21,059 nucleotides of DNA from the NCBI GenBank assembly GCA_002424575.1, contig DIKN01000119.1, forward strand, positions 1 through 21,059. Direction: 5' to 3'. The DNA comes from Acholeplasmataceae bacterium UBA5617 (GTDB lineage: Bacteria > Bacillota_I > Bacilli_A > Acholeplasmatales > Acholeplasmataceae). Under the pieces are notes generated by a model. It worked only from the letters and a program-made list of their open reading frames with translations, was not told where the DNA came from and searched no databases. Shown here one piece after another: positions 1-7,520 of this stretch. Each line of letters begins with the position of its first letter. The stretch's first letter is position 1. Both the position numbers and the translations under genes were made by a program.

Positions 1-573
1 CAAGCTATCGGTGTAGGGCTTCCTCTTGAAGTGATGATTTTAACATTGATTGGATTTACCCTCGCGATGACATACACCCCAGCCATTTCGCTCAGTTTAG
101 AAGGCAAGAACTTTTGGATTGTGAAGAGCCTACCTTTAAAACCTAAAACAATCATGTATTCAAAGATTTTATTCAATTTGATCCTCGCTATACCAGTAGG
201 TTTACTGAGCGTGATTATGTTTGGTATATCGCTTAGTTTACCTTTGTTAAATCAAGTCATTATGATGGTGTTAGTGGTAGTCTTTGCGTGTGTCATTTCT
301 GCATTTGATGCGATGGTTAATTTACTGATACCCAAGTTTAACTTCGTCAACGATGTTGAAGTCATTAAACAAAGTGCTGGAGCATTGATTGCGATCTTTG
401 GTGGGTTTGCTATCATGGCGATCAACGGTGTAGTCTTTCATTTCTTTAGTGATTGGATGAATGCATCTCTTGTTTTTCTATCGATGATTGGGGCTAATGT
501 CATCTTATTAATTCCACTTATCTTCTTCCTTGAGAAGAAAACAGACAAGATTTTTAGTAAGTTTCAAGGATAA
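1..573 (+). CDS. ABC-2-like transporter permease, C-terminal part (gene enters from left edge)
   Basis: The reading frame is open from base 1, so the start lies outside the window and only about 190 C-terminal residues are visible. The protein is very hydrophobic, with about five membrane segments separated by short loops. A stretch reading SLEGKNFWIVKSLPLKPKT, followed by a membrane segment, resembles the cytoplasmic loop of large multi-span permeases annotated as ABC-2-type exporter subunits in Firmicutes ('isregkn-wilkslP-spk'). Such proteins act in the cytoplasmic membrane with a separate ATPase. The partner is not visible here and the substrate cannot be told. The gene ends in TAA at 571-573, and the next gene has its own promoter. 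The family call rests on recalled motif similarity only; another multi-span permease family is possible. Confidence 0.55.
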   Translation, partial: QAIGVGLPLEVMILTLIGFTLAMTYTPAISLSLEGKNFWIVKSLPLKPKTIMYSKILFNLILAIPVGLLSVIMFGISLSLPLLNQVIMMVLVVVFACVISAFDAMVNLLIPKFNFVNDVEVIKQSAGALIAIFGGFAIMAINGVVFHFFSDWMNASLVFLSMIGANVILLIPLIFFLEKKTDKIFSKFQG

Positions 574-624
574 ATATTTAATTATTATGGAGCATAAGAA
601 AAACCATGGTTTCCTTTTCATTTC

Positions 625-653
625 TTGTCTTATCGTTAAATCCATAGTATAAT
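625..653 (+). promoter_or_regulatory. Promoter of the M3 peptidase gene
   Basis: TTGTCT (625-630) and TATAAT (648-653) are separated by 17 bases, a near-consensus housekeeping sigma promoter. It lies in the 107-base gap between the permease stop and the peptidase start. The rest of that gap holds an AT-rich stretch with a small palindrome (ACCATGGT near 604-611) and no convincing terminator. Confidence 0.7.
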
Positions 654-680
654 TAACCCTAAAGAAAGCAGGTAATCCCT

Positions 681-2372
681 ATGAAATTTAGTGACTTTAA
701 GTATGAACGCCCTGACCTTGACAAAGTCAAGAAGAGTTTAGAAGAAAAACTTGCCCTGATCAACACGGGAAAAGATGTTAAAACAGAAATTCAAGCTGCA
801 TACGATATCTTTAAAATTAACGATGAGCTTCAAACGATGGGTACACTTGTCTCCATTCGTAACAGCATCGACACCAACGACGCCTTCTATGAAGAGGAAC
901 AAAACTTCTTTGATGAAAATGGTCCCATCTTACGTCAATACGACCAAATGTTTGTTGAAAAACTTTTAGATTCTCCTCATCGTGAAAGATTAGTTAAAGA
1001 ATTTGGTTCACTCTTGTTTGAAAGAGGAGAACTCGCGAAGAAAACATTTAAACCAGAAATTATTCCCGATCTTCAACAAGAAAATAAACTCTCGACTGAA
1101 TACGGAAAACTTCAAGCCTCTGCGAAGATCCCCTTTAAGGGCGGTATTTATAACCTCTCTCAAATGGCTCCATTTCTTCAAGACTTAGATCGAGAAACAA
1201 GACACCAAGCTCAGCTTGCAGTTTCAAAATTCTTCCAAGACAATGAAGCCCAATATGATCGTATCTACGATGATATGGTCAAGGTTCGAACAAAGATTGC
1301 TAAAGCTTTAGGGTATGAAAACTTTGTTCAACTCGGTTATGATCGTTTTGGACGCACCGACTATACAGCAAAAGATGTGAAAGATTATCGCGATCAGATT
1401 TATGAAGATATCGTTCCTTTAGTGAATGAACTCACCTCACGTAAAGCGAAGCGTTTAGGTATCGAAAAGCCTAAATCCTATGACTTAGCCTTATCCTTCT
1501 TATCGGGTAATCCCACACCCAAAGGTGATCGTGCATGGCAGGTTGAAAAAGCGAAGAAGATGTATGATGAAATGTCACCTGAAACCTCTAAGTTCTTTAA
1601 CTTCATGCTCGATCAAGACCTTTTAGACCTCGATGCGAAAGCGGGTAAACAAGGTGGTGGGTATTGTACCTTCCTACCTGGATATAGTGCTCCTTTCATT
1701 TTCGCAAACTTCAATGGTACCTCTCATGACGTTGACGTGTTAACCCATGAAGCAGGTCATGCTTTCCAAGTGTATTCCTCAAGAGATCTCATTCCTGAAT
1801 ACAGATGGCCAACCATGGAAGCTGCAGAAATCCATTCGATGAGCATGGAATTTTTAGCATGGCCATGGATTGACTCCTTCTTTATTCAAGACACAGCAAA
1901 ATATAAGTTCAGTCATCTAGCAGGCGCTGTATCTTTCCTCCCTTATGGTGCATCAGTGGATGAATTCCAACATGAAGTCTATGAAAAACCTAACATGACA
2001 CCCGATGAACGTAAAGCGACATGGCGACGCATTGAAAAGAAATATCTTCCTTTTAAAGATTATGATGATGATGCCTTCATGGAAAAAGGAACATTCTGGT
2101 TTAGACAAGGACACATCTTTGGTTCACCCTTCTATTACATCGATTATACCCTCGCACAGGTGTGCGCATTCCAATATTGGGTCAAGAGTCAAGACAACCA
2201 CAAGAAGGCTTTAGACAGTTATCTGAAGCTTTGTAAGCTCGGTGGATCGAAGAGTTTCTTAGGTCTCGTTCAAGAAGCAAGTCTTAAGAATCCTTTCAAG
2301 AAAGGAACCATCAAAGAGATCGTGAAGCCTATTCGTGCTTACTTAGACTCTGTTGATGATTCAAAACTCTAA
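681..2372 (+). CDS. M3-family oligoendopeptidase (PepF-like zinc metallopeptidase)
   Basis: A cytoplasmic zinc peptidase of 563 residues that would cut short peptides. The catalytic site is HEAGH at residues 356-360: the two histidines bind zinc and Glu357 is the catalytic base. The likely third zinc ligand is Glu383, in AEIHS, 23 residues after the second histidine. Directly before the site, the segment GGYCTFLPGYSAPFIFANF (around 325-345) is typical of the M3 branch of about 550-570 residues that is related to, but distinct from, classical PepF. There is no signal peptide or membrane segment. The start is ATG 681, preceded by a weak AGGT-like site (670-673) and a clear promoter. The gene runs almost directly into the small membrane protein gene, one base after the stop. 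Peptide turnover is inferred from the family. Confidence 0.93.
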   Translation: MKFSDFKYERPDLDKVKKSLEEKLALINTGKDVKTEIQAAYDIFKINDELQTMGTLVSIRNSIDTNDAFYEEEQNFFDENGPILRQYDQMFVEKLLDSPHRERLVKEFGSLLFERGELAKKTFKPEIIPDLQQENKLSTEYGKLQASAKIPFKGGIYNLSQMAPFLQDLDRETRHQAQLAVSKFFQDNEAQYDRIYDDMVKVRTKIAKALGYENFVQLGYDRFGRTDYTAKDVKDYRDQIYEDIVPLVNELTSRKAKRLGIEKPKSYDLALSFLSGNPTPKGDRAWQVEKAKKMYDEMSPETSKFFNFMLDQDLLDLDAKAGKQGGGYCTFLPGYSAPFIFANFNGTSHDVDVLTHEAGHAFQVYSSRDLIPEYRWPTMEAAEIHSMSMEFLAWPWIDSFFIQDTAKYKFSHLAGAVSFLPYGASVDEFQHEVYEKPNMTPDERKATWRRIEKKYLPFKDYDDDAFMEKGTFWFRQGHIFGSPFYYIDYTLAQVCAFQYWVKSQDNHKKALDSYLKLCKLGGSKSFLGLVQEASLKNPFKKGTIKEIVKPIRAYLDSVDDSKL

Positions 2373-2373
2373 T

Positions 2374-2769
2374 ATGATCTTAAAAGTTTCAAGATTCGTT
2401 GTTCAAATCCTTTTGACAGCACTCTTCTTTTTCCCAATTGTTTATCTTGAAGTTGGAGCTGAACGGGTTGAAATGAATGCGATCGATGCCATCATCAAAG
2501 GCGATTATCTCATCCTCGGAAATGTCGTAATTGCGTTCGTCCTTCTTGGTGTCATCCTTCATTTGATTTCACTTGGTGTAGGATTAATCCATCACGATTT
2601 AGAAGAGAAGATGGAAAGTTGGATGAATCTCATCGTCAATTTGACCGTAATCTTTGGATTGGTCATGACCACATTTCTAGGCACATTTTTGACATGGTGG
2701 GGATATGGTTTAATCGCATGTCTCATTGTATCAACCTATCTTCGCTATATGGAACAAAAAACAAAGTGA
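2374..2769 (+). CDS. Small four-helix integral membrane protein, function unknown
   Basis: I do not recognise this protein. From ATG 2374 it has 131 residues, with four hydrophobic segments at about 7-26, 46-71, 83-104 and 106-123. Short charged loops separate them, including HHDLEEKMES around 73-82. It begins one base after the peptidase stop codon (TAA 2370-2372), so translation is probably coupled, and no good ribosome binding site is visible. TTG 2353 and ATG 2356 are in frame upstream but would overlap the peptidase gene. A hairpin with a T-rich tail follows the gene, so peptidase and membrane protein probably form one transcript. The adjacency is the only hint of a link to peptide metabolism. 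Confidence 0.7.
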   Translation: MILKVSRFVVQILLTALFFFPIVYLEVGAERVEMNAIDAIIKGDYLILGNVVIAFVLLGVILHLISLGVGLIHHDLEEKMESWMNLIVNLTVIFGLVMTTFLGTFLTWWGYGLIACLIVSTYLRYMEQKTK

Positions 2770-2775
2770 GAAAAT

Positions 2776-2808
2776 ACGCATGTCTGATCGGGCATGCGTT
2801 TATTTCTT
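2776..2808 (+). terminator. Rho-independent terminator
   Basis: ACGCATG (2776-2782) pairs with CATGCGT (2793-2799) around a 10-base loop. A T-rich tail (TTTATTTCTT) follows. It sits seven bases after the stop of the small membrane protein gene and ends the peptidase transcript. Confidence 0.75.
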
Positions 2809-2861
2809 ATGGCATCTTTCGTGCATTTTGAATGATTTGATGATGAAATGTTTGGATGTTC

Positions 2862-2890
2862 TTGCAATATGATTAAAAATAGTATACAAT
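2862..2890 (+). promoter_or_regulatory. Promoter of the FGE-like membrane protein gene
   Basis: TTGCAA (2862-2867) and TACAAT (2885-2890) are spaced 17 bases apart. They lie upstream of an AT-rich leader and the AGGGGG ribosome binding site (2921-2926). Confidence 0.65.
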
Positions 2891-2931
2891 AATTGTGAAT
2901 AATCAAAAATAATTATTTACAGGGGGACATG

Positions 2932-4488
2932 ATGGCATACAAAGGTGGAAACCATAATTTCAAAGATGCAAATAAAGTCAACGACTACTGGCGTGGAGCG
3001 AGCGCTGAACGTCAAATCGATCCTAAAGAACGAGGTGAACGCGTTGCACGTGATATGGATACGTACAATGGGCGTGGTCTTGAAGGGTTTGGACGTAGAC
3101 GTTTATTTGGACGTAGAAGCTACTTTGCAAGTCGCTCTGCGATTCCTGTATACGCCCTTATTGTGATCATCCTCATCGGCTTGATCATCTACGGTATCAT
3201 GTTTTATTCTCGTGAAGAAACCATTGAAACCTATACCATCAGTTTTGAATCCAATGGGGGAACCGTATTTGATGATATAACCTTTCAAGCGGATCGACCA
3301 CTACCGATGCTCCAACATACACCGACACGTGAAGGTTATCTTTTCATGGGATGGTTTATCGATGAAGATTTGATGCGACCACTCAGTCCAACGATTTTGA
3401 ATCACATCCAACATCTCAATTTAAAGTTATATGCGAAATGGGTCCCTCAAGGTCTAATCAAACACGTCACCTTTGAGACTATCGACGGATCAACACTAGC
3501 ACCCCATACGTTTACTGTAGGCGATTCATTACGCTTATATGTACCCACTAAAGATGGTTATCATTTTCTAGGATGGCATAAGGATTCATCGTATAAAAAT
3601 CACATCACACGAATCGATGATACGAGTGAAACGTTATACGCTTTATGGGGCCGTTATGAGATGGCATCTATCGGTAATTCAGGTGAGATTTATTATGTCC
3701 CAAAACCTGGTGGATACGATGAAGGTATTGCCATTCAAGGTGGTTTTCAAATCGGCAGATACGAAGTGACATATGCACTATGGCATGAAGTTATCTTTTG
3801 GGCAAGCAGCACGCTTGATTACACCTTCGGAAATCCTGGAAGACCAGGCAACGTTGGAAATATCGGTGCATACCCCACAGGATTTGAAAATCAACCTGTG
3901 ACAACCATCTCATGGATGGATGCTGTAGTATGGTTGAATGCATTCTCAGAATATGAAGGTCTAGAACCTGTCTATTACTACTACAATGATGTGTTAAGAT
4001 CGGTGAATCATCAAATCGATCATATCACTGTTGCGAATAAAAATGGATATCGACTACCCACCATGATGGAATGGATGATGGCTGCACGGCTCACCGAGTT
4101 AACATCAGCGCGCAGCTATGCTGAATGGTTTGCTGGATATTATTGGGTTGATGAAACCTATTTGGTTGGTCAAATTGAAAACACAACGCTTGCACGGGAT
4201 GCTGTAGCATGGCATCTTGAAAACAGTGGCAGTATCACTCATGATGTAGGTTTAAAAGCTGGTAATCCATGGGGACTCTATGATATGTCGGGTAACGTTA
4301 GCGAATGGGTTCAAGACTTTTATGCCGAAAAGGGCAGTTCAAAATCTGTCATGGGCGGACATTACGATCAACTGATTTACCCATCAGTACCCATACCATT
4401 TCAAGTAACATCAGCCTTAAGTACCGTTGGATTTCGCATGGCACGTGGTCCTATTTCAGGCTATCCGTATCATTACGTCAATGAATAA
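2932..4488 (+). CDS. Membrane-anchored protein with two InlB-type repeats and an FGE/SUMF1-like domain
   Basis: 518 residues from ATG 2932. Numbering is from that codon, which sits five bases after AGGGGG; ATG 2929 is only two bases from it. Residues 1-69 are cytoplasmic and rich in Arg and Gly. One membrane segment spans about 70-92. The positive-inside rule puts the rest outside the cell. Two Listeria-Bacteroides (InlB B, Flg_new-type) repeats follow at about 100-171 and 177-240, each with REGYLFMGW- or KDGYHFLGW-like and LYAKW/LYALW signatures. From about 264 to 505 lies an FGE-sulfatase (SUMF1/PvdO-like) domain: GGFQIGRYEVT near its start, GYRLPTMMEWMMAAR, WGLYDMSGNVSEWVQD and GFRMARG at the end. 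The whole protein contains no cysteine, so formylglycine-generating chemistry as known is excluded. A surface structural or binding role is my inference. The gene is monocistronic. Confidence 0.85.
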   Translation: MAYKGGNHNFKDANKVNDYWRGASAERQIDPKERGERVARDMDTYNGRGLEGFGRRRLFGRRSYFASRSAIPVYALIVIILIGLIIYGIMFYSREETIETYTISFESNGGTVFDDITFQADRPLPMLQHTPTREGYLFMGWFIDEDLMRPLSPTILNHIQHLNLKLYAKWVPQGLIKHVTFETIDGSTLAPHTFTVGDSLRLYVPTKDGYHFLGWHKDSSYKNHITRIDDTSETLYALWGRYEMASIGNSGEIYYVPKPGGYDEGIAIQGGFQIGRYEVTYALWHEVIFWASSTLDYTFGNPGRPGNVGNIGAYPTGFENQPVTTISWMDAVVWLNAFSEYEGLEPVYYYYNDVLRSVNHQIDHITVANKNGYRLPTMMEWMMAARLTELTSARSYAEWFAGYYWVDETYLVGQIENTTLARDAVAWHLENSGSITHDVGLKAGNPWGLYDMSGNVSEWVQDFYAEKGSSKSVMGGHYDQLIYPSVPIPFQVTSALSTVGFRMARGPISGYPYHYVNE

Positions 4489-4492
4489 AGAA

Positions 4493-4530
4493 AATCACTT
4501 GGGAGCTCTCCACCCAAGTGATTATTTTTT
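4493..4530. terminator. Bidirectional terminator between convergent genes
   Basis: AATCACTTGGG (4493-4503) pairs perfectly with CCCAAGTGATT (4513-4523) around a 9-base loop. TTTTTT (4525-4530) follows on the + strand. On the - strand the distal arm is followed by a T-rich run (TTCTTTATTC). It serves the FGE-like gene and the trxA-trxB operon, and its right arm includes part of the trxB stop codon (4522-4524). Confidence 0.9.
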
Positions 4531-5376
4531 ATGGTTATAGTTGTAGATGGCATCTGCAGCATTCATACCATCGTAGACAGCTTTTGCAATTTGCAACTTT
4601 CCACCGATGACATCCCCTGCAGCAAACAATCCCGGGATATTCGTCATATAATGATCGTTGACCACGATATTGTTTTTCTCAATGATCACACCGAGTTGTG
4701 ATGCAAATTCAACAGAGCTTGGAACACCTAATGCGACAAACATACCATCAAGTTCGACTTTACCTGTTGAAGTCTCAACATGTGTCAGTTTTTCTGTGCC
4801 ACAAAACTTTAAGATTTTATCATGGACAACAGGTACATCCACCTCACCGTGAAGCACATGTCCATCGGTGAAAACGATGATATCTTTGGTCATTTTTTTT
4901 AAGTATTCAAGTTCATGGAGCATGTAAGGACCACATCCGATGATGCCCACTTTTTTTCTGCGATAGAAGAATCCATCACAGGTAGCACACATGCTGATGC
5001 CCTTTCCACGATACTTGCTAAAACCTTGTCTACTCATCGTTCGTCTGGTTTTACCGGTTGCAAGTAACACCGTCTTTGTTTCATAGTGTTCTTGGGTTGT
5101 GATGACTTCAAAAATGTCGCCTTGCATCTTTAAGGAAATGACAGCATCCGTGATCACTTCAATCCCGAGGTTTTGTGCTTGCTTGATGCCATTACGAATT
5201 AAGTCTTTACCGTAAATGGGCTCAACCAAGCCATAAAAGTTTTCCACTTTGTCGTCATAACCTTCGAGTGCACCCAAGTCTTTTCCGATGACTAAAGGCT
5301 CAACGCCTTGTCTTTTTAAATAGATGGCTGCTGAGATACCAGCAGGTCCATAGCCGACAATGATGGCGTCTTTCAT
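4522..5376 (-). CDS. trxB: Thioredoxin reductase-like FAD-dependent oxidoreductase
   Basis: 284 residues, against about 310-320 for classical bacterial thioredoxin reductase. The FAD-binding GYGPAG is at 8-13, the redox-active CATC at 130-133, and the second FAD motif LFAAGD at 250-255, followed by the usual C-terminal helix. Between them the pyridine-nucleotide domain departs from the standard. GCGPYMLHE (147-155) replaces GGGNSAxEE. The arginine-rich motif that binds the NADPH 2'-phosphate (HRRxxxR) is absent, with FTDGHVLHGE (169-178) in its place. Ferredoxin-dependent or NADH-dependent relatives are therefore possible. The start codon overlaps the trxA stop (ATGA), so the two are cotranscribed and the partner is almost certainly that thioredoxin. 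The symbol follows the context; the electron donor is not settled. Confidence 0.85.
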   Translation of the reverse strand: MKDAIIVGYGPAGISAAIYLKRQGVEPLVIGKDLGALEGYDDKVENFYGLVEPIYGKDLIRNGIKQAQNLGIEVITDAVISLKMQGDIFEVITTQEHYETKTVLLATGKTRRTMSRQGFSKYRGKGISMCATCDGFFYRRKKVGIIGCGPYMLHELEYLKKMTKDIIVFTDGHVLHGEVDVPVVHDKILKFCGTEKLTHVETSTGKVELDGMFVALGVPSSVEFASQLGVIIEKNNIVVNDHYMTNIPGLFAAGDVIGGKLQIAKAVYDGMNAADAIYNYNHKK

Positions 5377-5684
5377 AAATCAAGAAGTTTCTTTAAAGTC
5401 TCTTTGGATTGAACACCAATCGTCGATTGATGCACTTTACCATTCTTAAAAACAATCAATGTCGGAATACTCATAATGCCTAATTCATCGGCGACTTCAT
5501 ATTCCTCATCGACATCAAGTTTACCGATTTTTGCAGCATCTAAAACATCTTTTGCTAAGTCCTCTAATATAGGCGCGACTCTTTGACAAGGTCCGCACCA
5601 TGTTGCCCAAAATTCAACCAAAACAGGAACGTTGCTTTGAAGAACTTCAGCATCAAAATTATTCGTTGTAAATGTATGTACCAT
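5373..5684 (-). CDS. trxA: Thioredoxin
   Basis: A cytoplasmic thiol-disulfide carrier of 103 residues, the normal thioredoxin length. The active site WCGPC is at 29-33, inside FWATWCGPCQRVAP. The cis-proline loop SIPT has Pro74, and FKNGK follows at 79-83. The chosen start is the ATG read from 5684 downwards, five bases after a strong GAGGTGG ribosome binding site and a short distance after a TATAAT box. A longer in-frame ORF extends upstream through that promoter and is not protein. The stop TGA overlaps the trxB start by four bases, so the two form one operon that supplies reducing power, for example to ribonucleotide reductase or repair enzymes (a family-level statement). Confidence 0.96.
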   Translation of the reverse strand: MVHTFTTNNFDAEVLQSNVPVLVEFWATWCGPCQRVAPILEDLAKDVLDAAKIGKLDVDEEYEVADELGIMSIPTLIVFKNGKVHQSTIGVQSKETLKKLLDL

Positions 5685-5712
5685 GTTTTCCACCTCATAT
5701 GTTAACATACCT

Positions 5713-5718
5713 ATTATA
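5713..5718 (-). promoter_or_regulatory. -10 box of the trxA-trxB promoter
   Basis: TATAAT on the - strand, 28 bases before the trxA start codon. I see no good -35 hexamer at 16-18 bases upstream; the region there is T-rich. Confidence 0.55.
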
Positions 5719-5786
5719 AATAAAACGGTTAAAAAATACCATCTTTTTACATTGATTTTCAAAGACATAAAAATCATCATCATTGA

Positions 5787-5817
5787 CCCCTCCATCAACA
5801 GATGGATAAAATAGGGG
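5787..5817. repeat. Nested inverted repeat in the trxA/ecfA1 divergent gap
   Basis: CCATC-AACA-GATGG (5792-5805) is an uninterrupted small hairpin. It is nested inside CCCCT (5787-5791) and AGGGG (5813-5817), with a 7-base asymmetric bulge. It lies upstream of both divergent promoters, so neither mapped transcript should include it. Its role is unknown and it may be chance. Confidence 0.35.
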
Positions 5818-5834
5818 ATATTTTGTGTGCTTGC

Positions 5835-5863
5835 TTTCATAACTTTAGTTATCATGATATAAT
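5835..5863 (+). promoter_or_regulatory. Promoter of the ecfA1 operon, with a palindrome in the spacer
   Basis: TATAAT (5858-5863) has TTTCAT (5835-5840) 17 bases upstream, a weak -35. ATAACT-TT-AGTTAT (5839-5852) is a perfect inverted repeat that overlaps the end of the -35 and lies in the spacer. It is a plausible operator, but no regulator is encoded nearby. Confidence 0.55.
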
Positions 5864-5892
5864 GTTAAGGTACGAAATGTAGGTGAACATGC

Positions 5893-6696
5893 ATGATTCA
5901 AGTCCGCAACTTAAGCTTTTCTTACAATCAAAACGATGAAGCATTGCGCAAGGTGAACCTCTCGATTGAAAAGGGTTCTTGGGTCTCTATTTTAGGGCAT
6001 AACGGCTCAGGAAAATCAACCCTATCCAAGTGTCTTGTTGGTTTATTAGCGCCCACACAGGGTGAAATTGATATCGATGGATTACCCCTCAATGAAAAAA
6101 ACCTTCCTGTCATTCGAAAGAAGATTGGGATTGTTTTTCAAAATCCCGATAATCAGTTTGTCGGTGTTACCGTCAAACACGATATCGCTTTTGGTCTAGA
6201 AAATCAATGTGTCCCCCATGATGAGATGGTGGATAAAATCAATCATTACGCCAAACTCGTCGGCATGGAAGCTTTTTTAAATAAAGAACCCCACCAATTA
6301 TCAGGTGGACAAAAACAACGGGTTGCTATTGCGGGTGCACTCGCCATGGAACAAGATATTCTCATCCTCGATGAAGCAACCTCCATGTTAGACCCTGAAG
6401 GAACACAAGAGATCATCGATCTGATCAAATATCTCAATCAATCACTTGGTAAAACGATTATCACGATTACACATGATTTATCGTTTGCAGCATTAAGCGA
6501 TCGTTTAATCGTTTTAAAGGATGGCGAAGTGTTGATTGAAGGAACACCCAAAGAGGTGTTTCAAGAAGAAACAAAACTCAAATCATCACATTTGGAGCTT
6601 CCTTTTGGGCTTCAACTTTATAACGACTTACTCAAGGATTCCAATGTGAATCCATCCCTTTTGGAGGCGCTATGGGCATTCAATTCGAAGATGTAA
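5893..6696 (+). CDS. ecfA1: ECF transporter ATPase EcfA1
   Basis: One of two ATPases of the energy-coupling factor module that powers uptake of vitamins and other micronutrients through exchangeable S-components. 267 residues: Walker A GHNGSGKST (35-43), Q-loop around Gln83 in FQNPDNQ, signature LSGGQ (136-140), Walker B ILILD (156-160) with catalytic Glu161, and H-loop His194. The start is ATG 5893, six bases after AGGTGA. An ATG at 5889 is out of frame and too close to the ribosome binding site. The 3' end overlaps ecfA2 by 25 bases. No S-component is encoded in the window, so the module probably serves several S-components encoded elsewhere (group II arrangement). The 1 versus 2 assignment follows gene order and the FQNPDNQFVG motif. 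Confidence 0.95.
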   Translation: MIQVRNLSFSYNQNDEALRKVNLSIEKGSWVSILGHNGSGKSTLSKCLVGLLAPTQGEIDIDGLPLNEKNLPVIRKKIGIVFQNPDNQFVGVTVKHDIAFGLENQCVPHDEMVDKINHYAKLVGMEAFLNKEPHQLSGGQKQRVAIAGALAMEQDILILDEATSMLDPEGTQEIIDLIKYLNQSLGKTIITITHDLSFAALSDRLIVLKDGEVLIEGTPKEVFQEETKLKSSHLELPFGLQLYNDLLKDSNVNPSLLEALWAFNSKM

Positions 6697-7520
6697 GCTA
6701 CGCCTACAAAGGTTTTAAAGTCAATTATGATGCCATCGGACATATCACATTTGACATCAAACCGAAAGATGAGTTCATCGCGATTGTCGGGCATACTGGA
6801 TCGGGTAAATCAACCTTAGTACAGCACATGAATGCACTCCTCTTACCTTCTAAAGGTCACGTGGTCATTTTTGGTCATGTGCTTCCCCCAAAGAAGAGTG
6901 AAAAGATCAATTACCTTCGCCAGAAGGTGGGTCTGGTTTTTCAATTTCCCGAATATCAACTCTTTGAAGAAACCATTTTAAAAGATATCATGTTTGGACC
7001 TAAAAACTTTAAGTCGACCGAACAAGAAGCGATGGAAAAAGCGAAAAGAGCTGCTCAAAAAGTTGGGATTGATGAAAATCTTTATGAACAATCCCCTTTC
7101 CGTATCTCCGGTGGACAGATGAGACGGGTTGCGGTTGCAGGTATTTTAGCGATGGAACCTGACATTCTTGTGTTAGATGAACCGACAAGAGGTTTAGATC
7201 CACAGGGTCGTAAAGACTTAATGGCCATCTTCCAAGACATACACGAAAAAGAACATAAAACCATCATCATGATCACCCATGATATGGATTTAGTGGCACA
7301 ATACGCGAAACGCGTCATGGTTTTAGACAATGGAACCTTGGTCTACGATGGACCTAAAGAACGTCTTTTTGAACATCCACATTTTGAAGAATTCCACTTG
7401 GATATGCCGACTCCACTTAAGATTTTAAAACATCTTGAAAAAGAGATTGGACTTCCTTATAAACCGCATTACGACTATCCATCCCTACTTCAGTATTTGA
7501 AGGAGGTGTCCCATGAATAA
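6672..7520 (+). CDS. ecfA2: ECF transporter ATPase EcfA2
   Basis: Second ATPase of the ECF module, 282 residues. Walker A GHTGSGKST (40-48), FQFPEYQLFE (90-99, the EcfA2-type Q-loop), signature ISGGQMRR (145-152), Walker B VLDEP (167-171) and switch His203 are all intact. The C-terminal extension of about 60 residues after the nucleotide-binding core is typical for EcfA2. The start ATG 6672 lies inside the end of ecfA1 and is preceded by GGAGG (6663-6667). The end overlaps ecfT by eight bases. These overlaps suggest that the three subunits are made in fixed proportion. Both ATPases look catalytically complete. Confidence 0.95.
   Translation: MGIQFEDVSYAYKGFKVNYDAIGHITFDIKPKDEFIAIVGHTGSGKSTLVQHMNALLLPSKGHVVIFGHVLPPKKSEKINYLRQKVGLVFQFPEYQLFEETILKDIMFGPKNFKSTEQEAMEKAKRAAQKVGIDENLYEQSPFRISGGQMRRVAVAGILAMEPDILVLDEPTRGLDPQGRKDLMAIFQDIHEKEHKTIIMITHDMDLVAQYAKRVMVLDNGTLVYDGPKERLFEHPHFEEFHLDMPTPLKILKHLEKEIGLPYKPHYDYPSLLQYLKEVSHE

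Noticed and set aside
604..625. Possible terminator around ACCATGGT after the permease gene.
   Set aside because: The palindrome has no room for a loop, and the arms outside it pair poorly; the T-rich stretch that follows is interrupted by C.
5889..5891. ATG four bases before the ecfA1 start.
   Set aside because: Out of frame with ecfA1 and only two bases from the ribosome binding site; it opens no meaningful peptide.
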